DNA from: Kineosporia corallincola
Lineage (GTDB): Bacteria; Actinomycetota; Actinomycetes; Actinomycetales; Kineosporiaceae
Direction of reading: 5' to 3'
Length of the DNA stretch: 64,000 nt
NCBI RefSeq assembly: GCF_018499875.1
Contig: NZ_JAHBAY010000005.1
Location: 496,001 to 560,000, forward strand
Part shown: positions 9,071-20,576 of the stretch, one piece after another
How positions within the stretch are numbered: the stretch's first letter is position 1
How the letters are laid out: each line of letters begins with the position of its first letter
Notes under the pieces: model-generated
The model's input: only the letters and a program-made list of their open reading frames with translations
What the model was told of the DNA's origin: nothing
The model's database searches: none
Made by a program: the position numbers and the translations under genes

Positions 9071-10063
9071 ATGAAATACCGCAAGCTGGGTCGTTCTGGA
9101 CCGGAGGTCTCCGAGATCGCCCTCGGATCCTGGCTGACCTTCGCCGGAGGCATCCAGAAGGAACAGGCGAGAGCCACCCTGGAGGCCGCCTTCGACGCCG
9201 GGATCACCCTTTTCGACACAGCGAACATGTACGGACGCGGCGCCGCCGAACAGGCCTGGGGAGAGATGCTTTCGCAGCACTCTCGCGAATCCTACGTCCT
9301 GGCCACCAAAGTCTGGGGCCCGATGTCGGAAACCGACTCGGGACTGTCGGCGCCACAGATCGCGAAACAGATCGACGGGTCACTGCGGCGACTGCGCACC
9401 GACTACGTCGATCTCTACCAGGCCCATCGTTTCGACACCTCCGTGCCGATCGAGGAGACGATCGAGGCCCTGCTCCTGGTCGTGCGCCAGGGCAAGGCCC
9501 GCTACCTGGGTTTCAGCGAGTGGACGCCCGAACAGATCCGGGCGGCCGTCGACATCGCCGGGCCCGACGTGTTCGTCTCCTCGCAGCCCCAGTACTCGAT
9601 GCTGTGGCGGGCCCCGGAGGCGGAGGTCTTCGACGTCTGCACGGCCGCGGGCATCCATCAGATCGTCTGGTCCCCGATGGCCCAGGGGCTGCTCACCGGA
9701 AAGTATCTGCCAGGCAAGCCTTTGCCCGCCGATTCCCGCTTCGCCCATCAGGAGATGAACGCCTTCCAGGACATCGTCTGGAGCGACCAGGCGCTGGAGG
9801 CGGTGCAGCGCCTGGTCCCGGTGGCCGAACAGGCCGGCCTGTCCATGCCCCAGCTGGCTCTGGCCTGGGCCCTGCGGCGCGATGAGCTGGCCGCGGTGAT
9901 CATCGGGGCGTCCCGCCCGGAGCAGGTGCACTCCAACGCCGCGGCGGCGGGCGTGCACCTGTCCGACGAAACCCTGCAACAGATCGAGTCGGCTCTCGGC
10001 GATGTCCCGGTCACCGGCCCGCGCCTGGCGATGTACGCCGAGGAGGGGGTACTGCACCGCTGA
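9071..10063 (+). CDS. Aldo/keto reductase
   Basis: 330 residues, the full length for an NAD(P)H-dependent (alpha/beta)8-barrel reductase. The tetrad is visible: Asp and Tyr in DTANMYG, Lys in ATKVWG, His in QAHRFD. The C-terminal cofactor loop reads IIGASRPEQVHSN. It resembles the voltage-gated-potassium-channel beta / YghZ-like branch of the family. An AAAGGA ribosome site precedes the ATG. It is divergent from the MmyB-type XRE regulator, which is its likely controller. The substrate is probably a small aldehyde or ketone and cannot be defined from sequence. Confidence 0.88.
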   Translation: MKYRKLGRSGPEVSEIALGSWLTFAGGIQKEQARATLEAAFDAGITLFDTANMYGRGAAEQAWGEMLSQHSRESYVLATKVWGPMSETDSGLSAPQIAKQIDGSLRRLRTDYVDLYQAHRFDTSVPIEETIEALLLVVRQGKARYLGFSEWTPEQIRAAVDIAGPDVFVSSQPQYSMLWRAPEAEVFDVCTAAGIHQIVWSPMAQGLLTGKYLPGKPLPADSRFAHQEMNAFQDIVWSDQALEAVQRLVPVAEQAGLSMPQLALAWALRRDELAAVIIGASRPEQVHSNAAAAGVHLSDETLQQIESALGDVPVTGPRLAMYAEEGVLHR

Positions 10064-10120
10064 GCATCGGTCATCGTCGTGCGCCGATCTACCTGGTGCC
10101 CTGACCCCGAACCAGTCCGT

Positions 10121-11011
10121 TCAGCGGTTGCCGTCGACGCGGTCGGCGAAGGCGCCGACCGCGGCGGCGAAGGCGACGGGTGCCTCCTGCGCGACGAAAT
10201 GCCCGACGTCCGGGATCGCGACCGCGGTGACGTCGCCGGCGACCTGGCGCATCGTCTGCTCGGTGAAGGGGGCGTTGATGCCGTCGACGGCGAGCACGGG
10301 AACGGTCAGCGGGCGCGACCCGGCCAGTGCCCGCATCCGGTCGCCGCCGCTCAGGGAAGAACGGTAGAGCCCTTCGGTGCCACGCCAGCCGCCCGGCCGG
10401 GCGTAGGTGCGGGCGAACTCGTCGAGGTCGGCCTCGGTGATCGCGCCCGGCACCGTCGTCATCGCCGAGACCGCCCACTCGAGCATCACCCGCTCGCGGC
10501 CGGCCAGGAACAGCTCCGCGATCTCTGGGGCGGCCAGGAATCCGACGTGCCAGGAGCCGCCGTTCCTCACGTCGGCCAGCATCTCCCAGCCGTACCCCGG
10601 AAGGGCGGTCTCGACGCCGGTGAAGCTGAGGACGTCGCCGGGGTGCGTGGCCGCGAACGCGAAACCCGGCCCGCCGCTGATGTCCTGGCAGGTCACGTGT
10701 ACGGGGCCGAGGCCGAGGTGGGCGACCAGCTGGTGCAGGTCCTCCGCCGTGGTGGCCAGGTCGTGGTCGCCCTCGGCGATGCCGGAGTCGCCGAAGCCGC
10801 GCAGGTCGACGGCGAACACCCGGTGCGTGGCGGCGAGCAGCGGAATGACGTCGCGGAACGCCCACCAGGACTCCGGCCACCCGTGCACCAGCAGGATCGG
10901 GGAGCCGGCCTCCCCCGCCGAGACGTAGTGCAACGTGGTGCCGTTGATCTCGGCCGTGTGGTGCGTGACGCCCGCCACGGTGCGCGAGGCGTCCACGAAA
11001 GAGCTGGGCAT
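10121..11011 (-). CDS. Alpha/beta hydrolase, epoxide hydrolase-like
   Basis: About 296 residues. The HGWPES oxyanion motif after a beta strand is typical of epoxide hydrolases and haloacid dehalogenases. The nucleophile elbow reads CQDISGG, placing Asp at the nucleophile position instead of Ser, again as in epoxide hydrolases. The charge-relay Asp is probably in AVDGINAPF and the His in DVGHFV. The start at 11011 is preceded by GGGAG at 7 nt; a longer version from 11059 would run into the operator. It is divergent from a MarR regulator with a palindrome between, implying de-repression by an electrophilic or xenobiotic compound (inference). Confidence 0.85.
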   Translation of the reverse strand: MPSSFVDASRTVAGVTHHTAEINGTTLHYVSAGEAGSPILLVHGWPESWWAFRDVIPLLAATHRVFAVDLRGFGDSGIAEGDHDLATTAEDLHQLVAHLGLGPVHVTCQDISGGPGFAFAATHPGDVLSFTGVETALPGYGWEMLADVRNGGSWHVGFLAAPEIAELFLAGRERVMLEWAVSAMTTVPGAITEADLDEFARTYARPGGWRGTEGLYRSSLSGGDRMRALAGSRPLTVPVLAVDGINAPFTEQTMRQVAGDVTAVAIPDVGHFVAQEAPVAFAAAVGAFADRVDGNR

Positions 11012-11026
11012 GCGGGAACTCCCAAG

Positions 11027-11072
11027 ATAGACAACCGAGTTGACTTCAGTGTTAGTCAACCCGGTTGTCTAT
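11027..11072. promoter_or_regulatory. MarR operator palindrome
   Basis: Two 18-nt arms (11027-11044 and 11055-11072) are inverted copies of ATAGACAACCGRGTTGAC with a single mismatch. They are separated by 10 nt. They sit exactly between the divergent hydrolase and MarR genes, where a dimeric repressor would control both promoters. Confidence 0.8.
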
Positions 11073-11097
11073 GTCAAGGGAGACCTAGACTGGGGCC

Positions 11098-11574
11098 ATG
11101 TCCTCAGGATCCGGCGCCGATCTCGCCCTGCTGCTCCTGGGCAGCTACCGCAATCTGGTGGACGAGGTGGTCCGGGAGCTGGCGACCCGGGGATACCCCG
11201 ACGCCCGGCCGTCGCACGAGTACGCGATCCGGGCCATCCGGGCCGGCGCCGACAGCGCCTCGGACCTGGCCCGCAGACTCGCCGTCACCAAGCAGGCCGC
11301 GGCCAAGACGATCGCCGCGCTCGTCGAACGCGGATACGTCACCACCGAGACCGACCCCACCGACGTCCGCCGCAAGACCATCCGGATCACCGATCACGGG
11401 ATCGGGCTGATCACCGAGGGCACGGCGATCTTCGACGAGGTGCGAGCCCGCTGGGAAGCGCGCCTGGGCGCCACCGAACTCGCCGAGCTGGAAAGACAAC
11501 TCGCCCAGTTCGTCGGCGACTCGCCCATCAACCTCGACGCTCCGGGCTGGGCGGCGGGGCAGGAACTGCGCTAG
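11098..11574 (+). CDS. MarR-family transcriptional regulator
   Basis: 158 residues. The winged helix is clear: SASDLARRLAVTKQAAAKTIAALVERGYV is the recognition-helix region, and TDPTDVRRKTIRITDHG is the wing. Flanking helices provide the dimer interface. It is divergent from the epoxide-hydrolase-like gene, and the 46-nt palindrome between them is its expected autoregulatory operator. Family knowledge: small phenolic or hydrophobic ligands release DNA. Confidence 0.88.
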   Translation: MSSGSGADLALLLLGSYRNLVDEVVRELATRGYPDARPSHEYAIRAIRAGADSASDLARRLAVTKQAAAKTIAALVERGYVTTETDPTDVRRKTIRITDHGIGLITEGTAIFDEVRARWEARLGATELAELERQLAQFVGDSPINLDAPGWAAGQELR

Positions 11575-11754
11575 TACACAGCCATGGTCTTGCCGATCGA
11601 CTGGGACACTGCCTGGGCGGTCGGGCGGGGTGGCGTCATCCTGCACACCGGTGACGGCGGTGTCACCCGGGTCCATCAGGAGTTTCCGCGGGCCGACTGC
11701 GGCCTGTGGTCCCGAAAAGTAAATCACCGCACCGTGAATGGAGAAACCAACACC

Positions 11755-12378
11755 ATGACAGACATCGCGGGCTACCACGGGGTGCCGACCACCACGCTGG
11801 CAGACGTCCTGAACCGTGAGCAGGTCATGGACATCGGCGTGCGCCCGCTGTGGGGCCCGGTACCGCGGGTCGCCGGTCCCGCCTTCACCGTCCGCTGCGA
11901 GCCCGGCGACAATCTCATGCTGCACGCGGCCATCTACCGGGCCGGGCCCGGCTCGGTGATCGTCGTGGAGTCCGGCGACCTGGACCACGCCCTGGCCGGC
12001 GGCAACGTGTGCGCCGTGGCCCAGCGGCGCGGGGTCGCGGCGTTCGTGCTCGACGGCCTGATCCGTGACCTCACCGAGGTGCGTGAGGCCGGCTTCCCGG
12101 TGTACGCCCGCGGCGTCATCCCCATCCCGGGGACCAAGAAGAAGGTCGGCTCGCTGGGTGAACCCGTCCGCTGCGGAGGCGTTCTCGTGCAGGCGGGGGA
12201 CATCGTGGTGGCCGACGAGGAGGGCGTGGTCGTCGCCCCGGCAGGCCGGGCCGGCGAGACGCTCGCGGCCGCCCGGGCCAAGCTGGACAAGGAGGCCGGA
12301 GAGACCCTGCACGACTGGGAATCCCAGCACCGCAAGAGGATCGACGAGGCGCTGCGTGCCGGTGGTTTCACCGGCTGA
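11755..12378 (+). CDS. RraA-family protein (4-hydroxy-4-methyl-2-oxoglutarate aldolase / demethylmenaquinone methyltransferase-like)
   Basis: 207 residues. The family signature is present: the GPAFTVRCEPGDN strand, GGNVCAVAQRRGV, and the catalytic DGLIRD (Arg and Asp) followed by FPVYARG. In the aldolase branch these residues bind Mg and pyruvate. The start at 11755 has GGAGA 10 nt upstream. A longer in-frame extension from 11584 looks like unrelated debris (a WAVG..G.ILHT.DGG propeller-like segment). It ends 13 nt before a strong terminator, so it is the last gene of its transcript. It could be an aldolase or a non-catalytic relative. Confidence 0.8.
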   Translation: MTDIAGYHGVPTTTLADVLNREQVMDIGVRPLWGPVPRVAGPAFTVRCEPGDNLMLHAAIYRAGPGSVIVVESGDLDHALAGGNVCAVAQRRGVAAFVLDGLIRDLTEVREAGFPVYARGVIPIPGTKKKVGSLGEPVRCGGVLVQAGDIVVADEEGVVVAPAGRAGETLAAARAKLDKEAGETLHDWESQHRKRIDEALRAGGFTG

Positions 12379-12391
12379 GACTCCAGAGCCG

Positions 12392-12428
12392 ACGGCGCAC
12401 CCGGAACCGGGTGCGCCGTTTTTGTTTT
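12392..12428 (+). terminator. Rho-independent terminator
   Basis: A perfect GC-rich stem (arms 12393-12404 and 12407-12418, 2-nt loop) is followed by TTTTTGTTTT. It immediately follows the RraA-family gene. Confidence 0.92.
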
Positions 12429-12551
12429 CACCCGGCGGCGGTTAATGACCAAATCCTTTTCAAGCGCTTCTCCGGGGTCTGCGCCTGGAAAGGACGACGC
12501 CGCCCGGCCGGCACCGACGTCCTGCCACCGCACCGGCTCGCCGCGCCCGAC

Positions 12552-13946
12552 CTAGGGCTCCTCCTGCGCAAGGCTGCACCGCGCGCGGGAGTCAGAAACC
12601 CGGACCTCATGCTCCGTCGGCGAGTTCTCGCGCAGGTCAAGGCTTCGAGGAGCAGACGATAACCGGACAACCCTGCTCCTGAGCGCCTGGGCTGCGGCCG
12701 CGAGCCAGAGCAGCACGACGAGCGGCAGGGACGCCGCTTCCAGATGGTCGGCCCCGGTGGCCAGGGGGTTGCCCAGGCCGAGCCGGTCGAGCAGCCAGCC
12801 CAGGGCCGCCACGGCGGTCAGCACCGAGGCCACGATCCGCAGACCGCGGTACCGGCCGGCGTGGGCCAGCATCAGCAGCGGTGGCAGCACCAGGGCGACC
12901 ACGATCAGCTGCATGGCCTCGATGCCCAGGTTGAAACCCAGCAGGCTGAGCGCCAGTTCGCGGCCGGCGAGGTCCAGTTCCTGGAGCGTCTGGGAGAAGG
13001 CCAGGCCGTGGATCAGGCCGAAGGCCGCCGCCACCAGGGCCTCCCGGCCGGGGAAGAGCGGGCGCACCGCGTGCGCGGCGGCCACCAGGATGCTCACGGC
13101 GATCAGCGACTCGACGACCTGCGCCGGGACCGGCACCCCGAGCGCTCCCAGGGCGAGGGTGACGGAGTGGCCGAGGGTGAAGGCCAGGGTGATGCGGGTG
13201 ATCCGGCCGACCGCCGTACGGGCCGAGACCGCCTGGCCCCAGCGCCGTCCCGCGGCCAGCAGGGGGGCGGGCAGGAGCAAGGTCAGCAGGAACAGCTGGT
13301 GGTCGGTTCCCTCCTTGATGTGCTCCATCCCGAGGGCGAACATGCCGGTGAGGGCACCGGCCCGGCTGACCCGGCCGAGGTCGACGTGCAGGGGCTGGAC
13401 GGTGTTGGTGGCGATGTCACGGCGGATCGTGCCCAGGGCGGTGACGTCGTCGCCGGAGCGGGCGGTGACGACGATGGCGTGGGTGGCGACCTTCTCCACC
13501 ACGGCGTCGTAGCCCAGGTCGAGCGACTCCAGGCTCTGGCCGGCGGCCGGGGTGAGGATGAACGTGATGGTCAGCTGCTGGTAAATCCCGGTGGTGGCGG
13601 CGTTTCCGGCGCTGGCCAGGGTGTAGTCGCCCGCGGCGACGCCCCAGGCGGTGCCGTCGTCACTGGTCGGGGCGAAGTGCTCGAGCAGGTAGGTGTCCAC
13701 GGAGTTCTGGTCGGCGACGTCCACACCCGCGGAGTCCAGGTCGCTGACCGGGATCGACACGGTGGCCGTGAGCGTCGAGTCGTTCTCGACGAGCTGGATG
13801 GAGGACGTCGGTACGACGTGGGCCGAGGCGGCCGGTGCGGTCAGCGCCAGGAGCGTGACCACACCGGCCAGGACCAGCCCGAGCCGCCGGGGGATGCGGC
13901 TGATCAGCTCTGCGTCCCTCCGTAGTCGGTGGTGCGGTCGCGCCAC
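12552..13946 (-). CDS. HupE/UreJ-like membrane protein
   Basis: About 464 residues from the GTG at 13946. The N-terminal signal (RLGLVLAGVVTLLALTAPAASA) is followed by a soluble extracytoplasmic domain. The C-terminal half has six or so membrane helices carrying the HupE/UreJ signatures GMEHIKEGTDHQLFLL, LGHSVTLAL and GLIHGLAFS. The conserved His residues suggest metal, probably nickel or cobalt, handling in this superfamily; the substrate is not established. The frame overlaps the upstream DUF3500 gene. An alternative CTG start at 13907 overlaps that gene's stop (CTGA) and has GGAGGG 8 nt before it, giving a tidier signal peptide. The two genes are evidently co-transcribed. Confidence 0.8.
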   Translation of the reverse strand: MARPHHRLRRDAELISRIPRRLGLVLAGVVTLLALTAPAASAHVVPTSSIQLVENDSTLTATVSIPVSDLDSAGVDVADQNSVDTYLLEHFAPTSDDGTAWGVAAGDYTLASAGNAATTGIYQQLTITFILTPAAGQSLESLDLGYDAVVEKVATHAIVVTARSGDDVTALGTIRRDIATNTVQPLHVDLGRVSRAGALTGMFALGMEHIKEGTDHQLFLLTLLLPAPLLAAGRRWGQAVSARTAVGRITRITLAFTLGHSVTLALGALGVPVPAQVVESLIAVSILVAAAHAVRPLFPGREALVAAAFGLIHGLAFSQTLQELDLAGRELALSLLGFNLGIEAMQLIVVALVLPPLLMLAHAGRYRGLRIVASVLTAVAALGWLLDRLGLGNPLATGADHLEAASLPLVVLLWLAAAAQALRSRVVRLSSAPRSLDLRENSPTEHEVRVSDSRARCSLAQEEP

Positions 13947-15217
13947 ACGGTGTGGGGGTGGTTGCCCGACAGCACGATGCCGTTCTGCATCGAGTACTCG
14001 ATCCAGACCGAGGGACCGTCGATGCGGACGTAGTCGTCCTTCTCCGTCAGCTTCGTGGTGCCGGAGAAGGCGAGGTAGGTGTCGTCCAGTTCCGACTCGT
14101 ACTTCTTCAGGATGGTCGCGGCGTCGTCGTCGGCGATGTCGTCGACGTAGGTGGCGATGGCCGCGAGCACCAGTTTCTTGGTCGCGGCAGGCAGTTTCGA
14201 GACCTGGATGCCTTCCTTGTCGGTCGGGAAGGTCCAGTCGTTGCCCGGCCCGAGCACCAGGTCGGAGTAGGTGTCCGCGAGCTTGGCCGACTTCTGCTCG
14301 GCGGTGGACAGGGCGGCGAGCACGGCCGTGAAGGCCTTCTCCTTGACCTTGAGCACCTTCTCGGTCTTGCCGTCCCAGGTGAACTGGCCGTTGGGCTCGA
14401 TCCCCCGGAAGGCCGGGGTGGCACCGACCAGGACACCGTCGGTGTAGGTGTTCGCGACGGCCAGGTGGTGACCACCGAACTGGAGTTCCCACGTGCCGGA
14501 GTCCTGAGGGCTGCCCAGGATGGCCAGGTAGAAGTTCTCTCGCCCGTAGGTGTCGCCGCCGCCGTTGTCGCCCAGGTAGTCGTCGGCGTCCAGGTGCATC
14601 TGGATCTCGTCCCAGCCCAGGCCCGTCTTGGTGCCGGTGGCGGCCTCGAGCAGGGCGTTGAGGGCGGTCACCTGATCGTCGCTGAGCTGGCCGATGTTGA
14701 CGCCCAGACGGGTCGAATTCCCGCCGCCCGTCCCACCACCGGCGCCGCCGCTCGGGGCACCGCTGCTGCCCGAGCTGCCACCGGGCCCGCCCGAGGGCAT
14801 CCCGGAGGGCATACCGGAGGCGTCACCGGTGCTGCCGGAGGGCATACCCGAGGCGCCGGAGGGCATCCCGGAGGAGCCGCCGGACGGCATGCCCCCGGAA
14901 CCGCCTCCCAGCAGCCCCTGCGGCAGGTTGGACCAGCGCTTGGCGTTGGCCAGCGTGTAGTTCTGCAACACGGTGGTTTGGAGATCGGAGTCGAGCGTGT
15001 TGTAGAAGGCCTGGGCCAGGGCGGCCACGCTGCCGGCGGCCGCCTCCCCGTCGGCGACCGCGGTGACCGCCTCGGTGGTCGACGTGCTCGTCGTGGCGGT
15101 GGCGCCGGACGACGAACCGGAGCAGGCGCTGAGCGCGGCCGCCAGGGCCGGGACACCGGCCAGCAGCGTCCGGCGCGAAAGAGCCCTGCCGGGGAGCGAG
15201 CTCGTGGTTTCGATCAT
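13904..15217 (-). CDS. DUF3500 lipoprotein, probably Tat-exported
   Basis: 437 residues. The N-terminus has a twin-arginine-like SRRTLLAG and a lipobox ending at Cys 32 (ALSAC). Residues of roughly 105-170 are low-complexity, with GMPSG units repeated about seven times. The rest matches the DUF3500 pattern: W....GLLEAATG, a long acidic segment, YLAILGSP, WELQFGGHHLAV, and a late FSGTTKL...YVRIDGPSVWIEYSMQNG. The family is uncharacterised. Here it is translationally coupled to a HupE-like protein, suggesting a joint envelope function (inference). Confidence 0.8.
   Translation of the reverse strand: MIETTSSLPGRALSRRTLLAGVPALAAALSACSGSSSGATATTSTSTTEAVTAVADGEAAAGSVAALAQAFYNTLDSDLQTTVLQNYTLANAKRWSNLPQGLLGGGSGGMPSGGSSGMPSGASGMPSGSTGDASGMPSGMPSGGPGGSSGSSGAPSGGAGGGTGGGNSTRLGVNIGQLSDDQVTALNALLEAATGTKTGLGWDEIQMHLDADDYLGDNGGGDTYGRENFYLAILGSPQDSGTWELQFGGHHLAVANTYTDGVLVGATPAFRGIEPNGQFTWDGKTEKVLKVKEKAFTAVLAALSTAEQKSAKLADTYSDLVLGPGNDWTFPTDKEGIQVSKLPAATKKLVLAAIATYVDDIADDDAATILKKYESELDDTYLAFSGTTKLTEKDDYVRIDGPSVWIEYSMQNGIVLSGNHPHTVWRDRTTDYGGTQS
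14746..14905. repeat. Low-complexity repeats encoding GMPSG-type units
   Basis: A degenerate 15- to 18-nt repeat within the DUF3500 gene encodes successive GMPSG/GSSG units. It is collagen-like in Gly/Pro richness but lacks strict Gly-X-Y periodicity. It probably forms a flexible envelope spacer. Confidence 0.6.
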
Positions 15218-15279
15218 GCGTGGACCCTAGTGAGCCGCACCCGGGATCCACCTGAACGCCGACTGTGGAGTTTCTGTCC

Positions 15280-15501
15280 TTAACGGGCAGGACCGCCCGG
15301 TCGCAGCCCCAGATACACCTTCCGCACCCTCTCGTCATGCCGCAACCGCGCCGGCGGGCCAGACCGGGCCACGACCCCGTTCTCCATCACCGGACACGTC
15401 TGGGTGGCCTCGAACGTCAGCCACGCGGTCTGTTCCACCAGCAGCACCGACAGCCCGCGCTCGCGCAGCGTCAGCTGCGAATCCAGTGCCTGGCCAGCCG
15501 G
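15280..15501 (-). pseudogene. Remnant of a LivF-type branched-chain amino acid ABC transporter ATPase
   Basis: The minus-strand frame encodes about 73 residues matching only the C-terminus of LivF. It has a Walker-B-distal helix ending LRERGLSVLLVEQ, then a degraded AWLTFEATQTC (normally NAWLALEVADR), then VMENGVVARSGP, LRHDERVRKVYLGL and a stop at 15280. An in-frame stop at 15502 ends the homology. Walker A, the signature motif and Walker B are absent, as are the partner genes livGHMJ. It is a 3' stub left by a deletion or recombination. Confidence 0.7.
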
Positions 15502-15580
15502 TTACGGCGACAGCCCTCGTCGAGGGCTCGTCGGAATCGGCAGGCTCGGCCCCGCCGTCAGCGCCCGTGGGAGCGACGCC

Positions 15581-17143
15581 CTACGGCGCGAGGGGGTCCC
15601 GCACACGGAAGGAGTTGTCGGCGTGGAACTGTGCGGTCCCGTCGTCCTGGTCGACCCACAGTTCCATGTTCCGGTGCCGCAGGAACCAGCCCGGGTAGTT
15701 CTGCGCCTCCAGGGAGATCGTGCCGGGAGTGGATCCCTCACCCTGGCAGAACGTGGCGTCCCCGTGGAACAGGTCGCTTCCGTTGTCCTCGTCGGCCCGC
15801 ACCCTCCAGGATGAATGACGCAGGTATGCACCGCTGTCCAGCTGGAAGGAGAAGCAGTCGGCATCAGCCAGTCCCCGCACCACCTCGAAGGTCGCGCCCT
15901 GCCTCACCGCCGCAGCATCACCGGGTCCCGCTTCCTTCAGGATCCCGAGATCCCCGTCGATCGAAGCGAAATACCCACCGATGTCGTCGGCCTCCAACGA
16001 CGCACGACCCAGCTGGAGCGGTCCATCGGCATCCGCCCGGCCCGCGGGACTGGTCACCGCGGTCACCGGGGTGGCGCTGACCGCCGAGGAGCGCAGCGCT
16101 TTCGAGCGCTCCGGTGAGGGGGTCGGTGCCGGCGTCGGGACAGGGCTCGGGATCGAGACCACGACCGGGGGCGGCGAGGTGAACTCCGGCCAGTGTGTGA
16201 TGGTCAGAGCGGCCCCGCTCGCCACCGTGCCGGTCAGAAGCATCGCCGAGAGCGGCTTGACGGCGCCGGTCTGGAGGACGTGGGTCGCCCATCCGGCCTT
16301 GACGCCTCCCGCAGCCGTCGCGGTATCCGCCGGCATCCTGGCCAGCAGGGCGGCGGTCACGGCCACCGGAACCGGCAGGAGACCGATTCCGAGCAGCAGG
16401 TTCTCGGGCGCGATCATCTCCCGGGACGGGCCGAGGCAGATGTCGCAGGAGCGGGTGTGCCGGAGAATGCGTTTGCGCCACACCGAGCTCGGCATGCCGT
16501 CCCAGTCCCGCAGGACGACATCGAGATCGGCACAGCGGGGACGCTTTTCGACGGCGGCGGTCAGGGACCGGGCCAGTTCGAGCTGGTGATGCATCCGCTG
16601 CACCCGCACCGTGCCATGAGCCTGGCTCACCGCCAGTGCCGTCGCCAGCTCGGCACGGGTCAGCTGACCGGTCGCCTCGAGCCACCACAGGGAGAGCACG
16701 GCCTGATCGTCGGCACTCAGCCATCGGCGTGCGCGCACCAATTGGTGACGCTGGTCGGCCAGTTCGAGACGCAGTGCCGTTGTGTCCTCCAGCGGGAGGG
16801 TGGGTGGCGCCCCGGCGTCCTCCTCGCCGTCCAGGTCGTCGAACGCTGTGACGTTCGCCGCCCGCCGGGCCAGCCGGTGCCGGTGGGTGCTGATCTGGCG
16901 GATCGCGATCGCCGCCAGCCAGGCCCGGAAGCTGTCGGCCTGCCTCAGCCGGGGCAGTTCCCTCAGCGCACGCAGCATCGTCTCCTGGACGATGTCGTCG
17001 ACATCCGGACTCGGGCCCAGGGCGCGCCGGACGATGGTGTAGACGAACGGCAGGCGGGCCTGGAGGACATCCTCCAGCGCTCTCAGGTCTCCCGACCGAG
17101 CTGCAACGACACGGGATTTCTCGTCGGGGTGACTGGTCTGCAT
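15581..17143 (-). CDS. Transmembrane ECF sigma factor fused to zinc anti-sigma motif and AbfB arabinose-binding domain
   Basis: 520 residues. Sigma region 2 is at about 22-90 (VDDIVQETMLRALRELPRL). Region 4 is at about 140-195 (WLSADDQAVLSLWWLE, then AELATALAVSQAHGTVRVQRMHHQL). An H-x3-C-x2-C zinc anti-sigma motif follows (H229, C233, C236). Hydrophobic segments lie at about 247-269 and 297-316, then a Pro/Ser/Thr linker. Residues 376-520 are an AbfB (CBM42) domain, with the typical YLRHSSWRV, DATFCQG, SLEAQNYPGWFLRH and DNSFRV. The topology best places AbfB outside, if only the second hydrophobic segment spans the membrane. AbfB domains bind arabinofuranose side chains. The divergent neighbour is a xylanase/arabinofuranosidase, so this is probably a one-polypeptide arabinoxylan sensor that controls it. 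The start at 17143 is the first ATG before region 2. Confidence 0.85.
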   Translation of the reverse strand: MQTSHPDEKSRVVAARSGDLRALEDVLQARLPFVYTIVRRALGPSPDVDDIVQETMLRALRELPRLRQADSFRAWLAAIAIRQISTHRHRLARRAANVTAFDDLDGEEDAGAPPTLPLEDTTALRLELADQRHQLVRARRWLSADDQAVLSLWWLEATGQLTRAELATALAVSQAHGTVRVQRMHHQLELARSLTAAVEKRPRCADLDVVLRDWDGMPSSVWRKRILRHTRSCDICLGPSREMIAPENLLLGIGLLPVPVAVTAALLARMPADTATAAGGVKAGWATHVLQTGAVKPLSAMLLTGTVASGAALTITHWPEFTSPPPVVVSIPSPVPTPAPTPSPERSKALRSSAVSATPVTAVTSPAGRADADGPLQLGRASLEADDIGGYFASIDGDLGILKEAGPGDAAAVRQGATFEVVRGLADADCFSFQLDSGAYLRHSSWRVRADEDNGSDLFHGDATFCQGEGSTPGTISLEAQNYPGWFLRHRNMELWVDQDDGTAQFHADNSFRVRDPLAP

Positions 17144-20289
<3,146 letters not shown>

Positions 20290-20315
20290 GGCGCCACGGG
20301 GGTGGGCCCGGTCAG

Positions 20316-20349
20316 TCCTGCCACGCCGGTTACCGCCGGCGTGGCAGGA
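20316..20349 (+). terminator. Hairpin terminator downstream of xylanase gene
   Basis: Perfect 14-bp inverted arms (20316-20329 and 20336-20349) with a 6-nt loop begin 27 nt after the xylanase stop. There is no U tract, as is common for actinobacterial terminators. Confidence 0.6.
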
Positions 20350-20576
20350 CCACCGGGCCCCCATCGCCCGGAGCAGCACCGGAGCCGGCACCGGAGCCGG
20401 CACCGGACGCGATGTTGTTCACCCTGGTCGGCCCGGTCACCGGTCCGGTTCCCGGCGGGCCGAACATGTCGCCCGCCGCCCCCACGGCCCTGCCCGGCAC
20501 CGCTTCGTTTCAGCGACGTTCGGCCCCGGCCGATAGACCGCAGGACAGTGCTTCGAACAGGCGGGGCGGGAGGCCC

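Noticed and set aside
14746-14905. Regularly spaced repeats as a possible CRISPR array
   Set aside because: They are degenerate, in frame and encode GMPSG units inside a lipoprotein gene.
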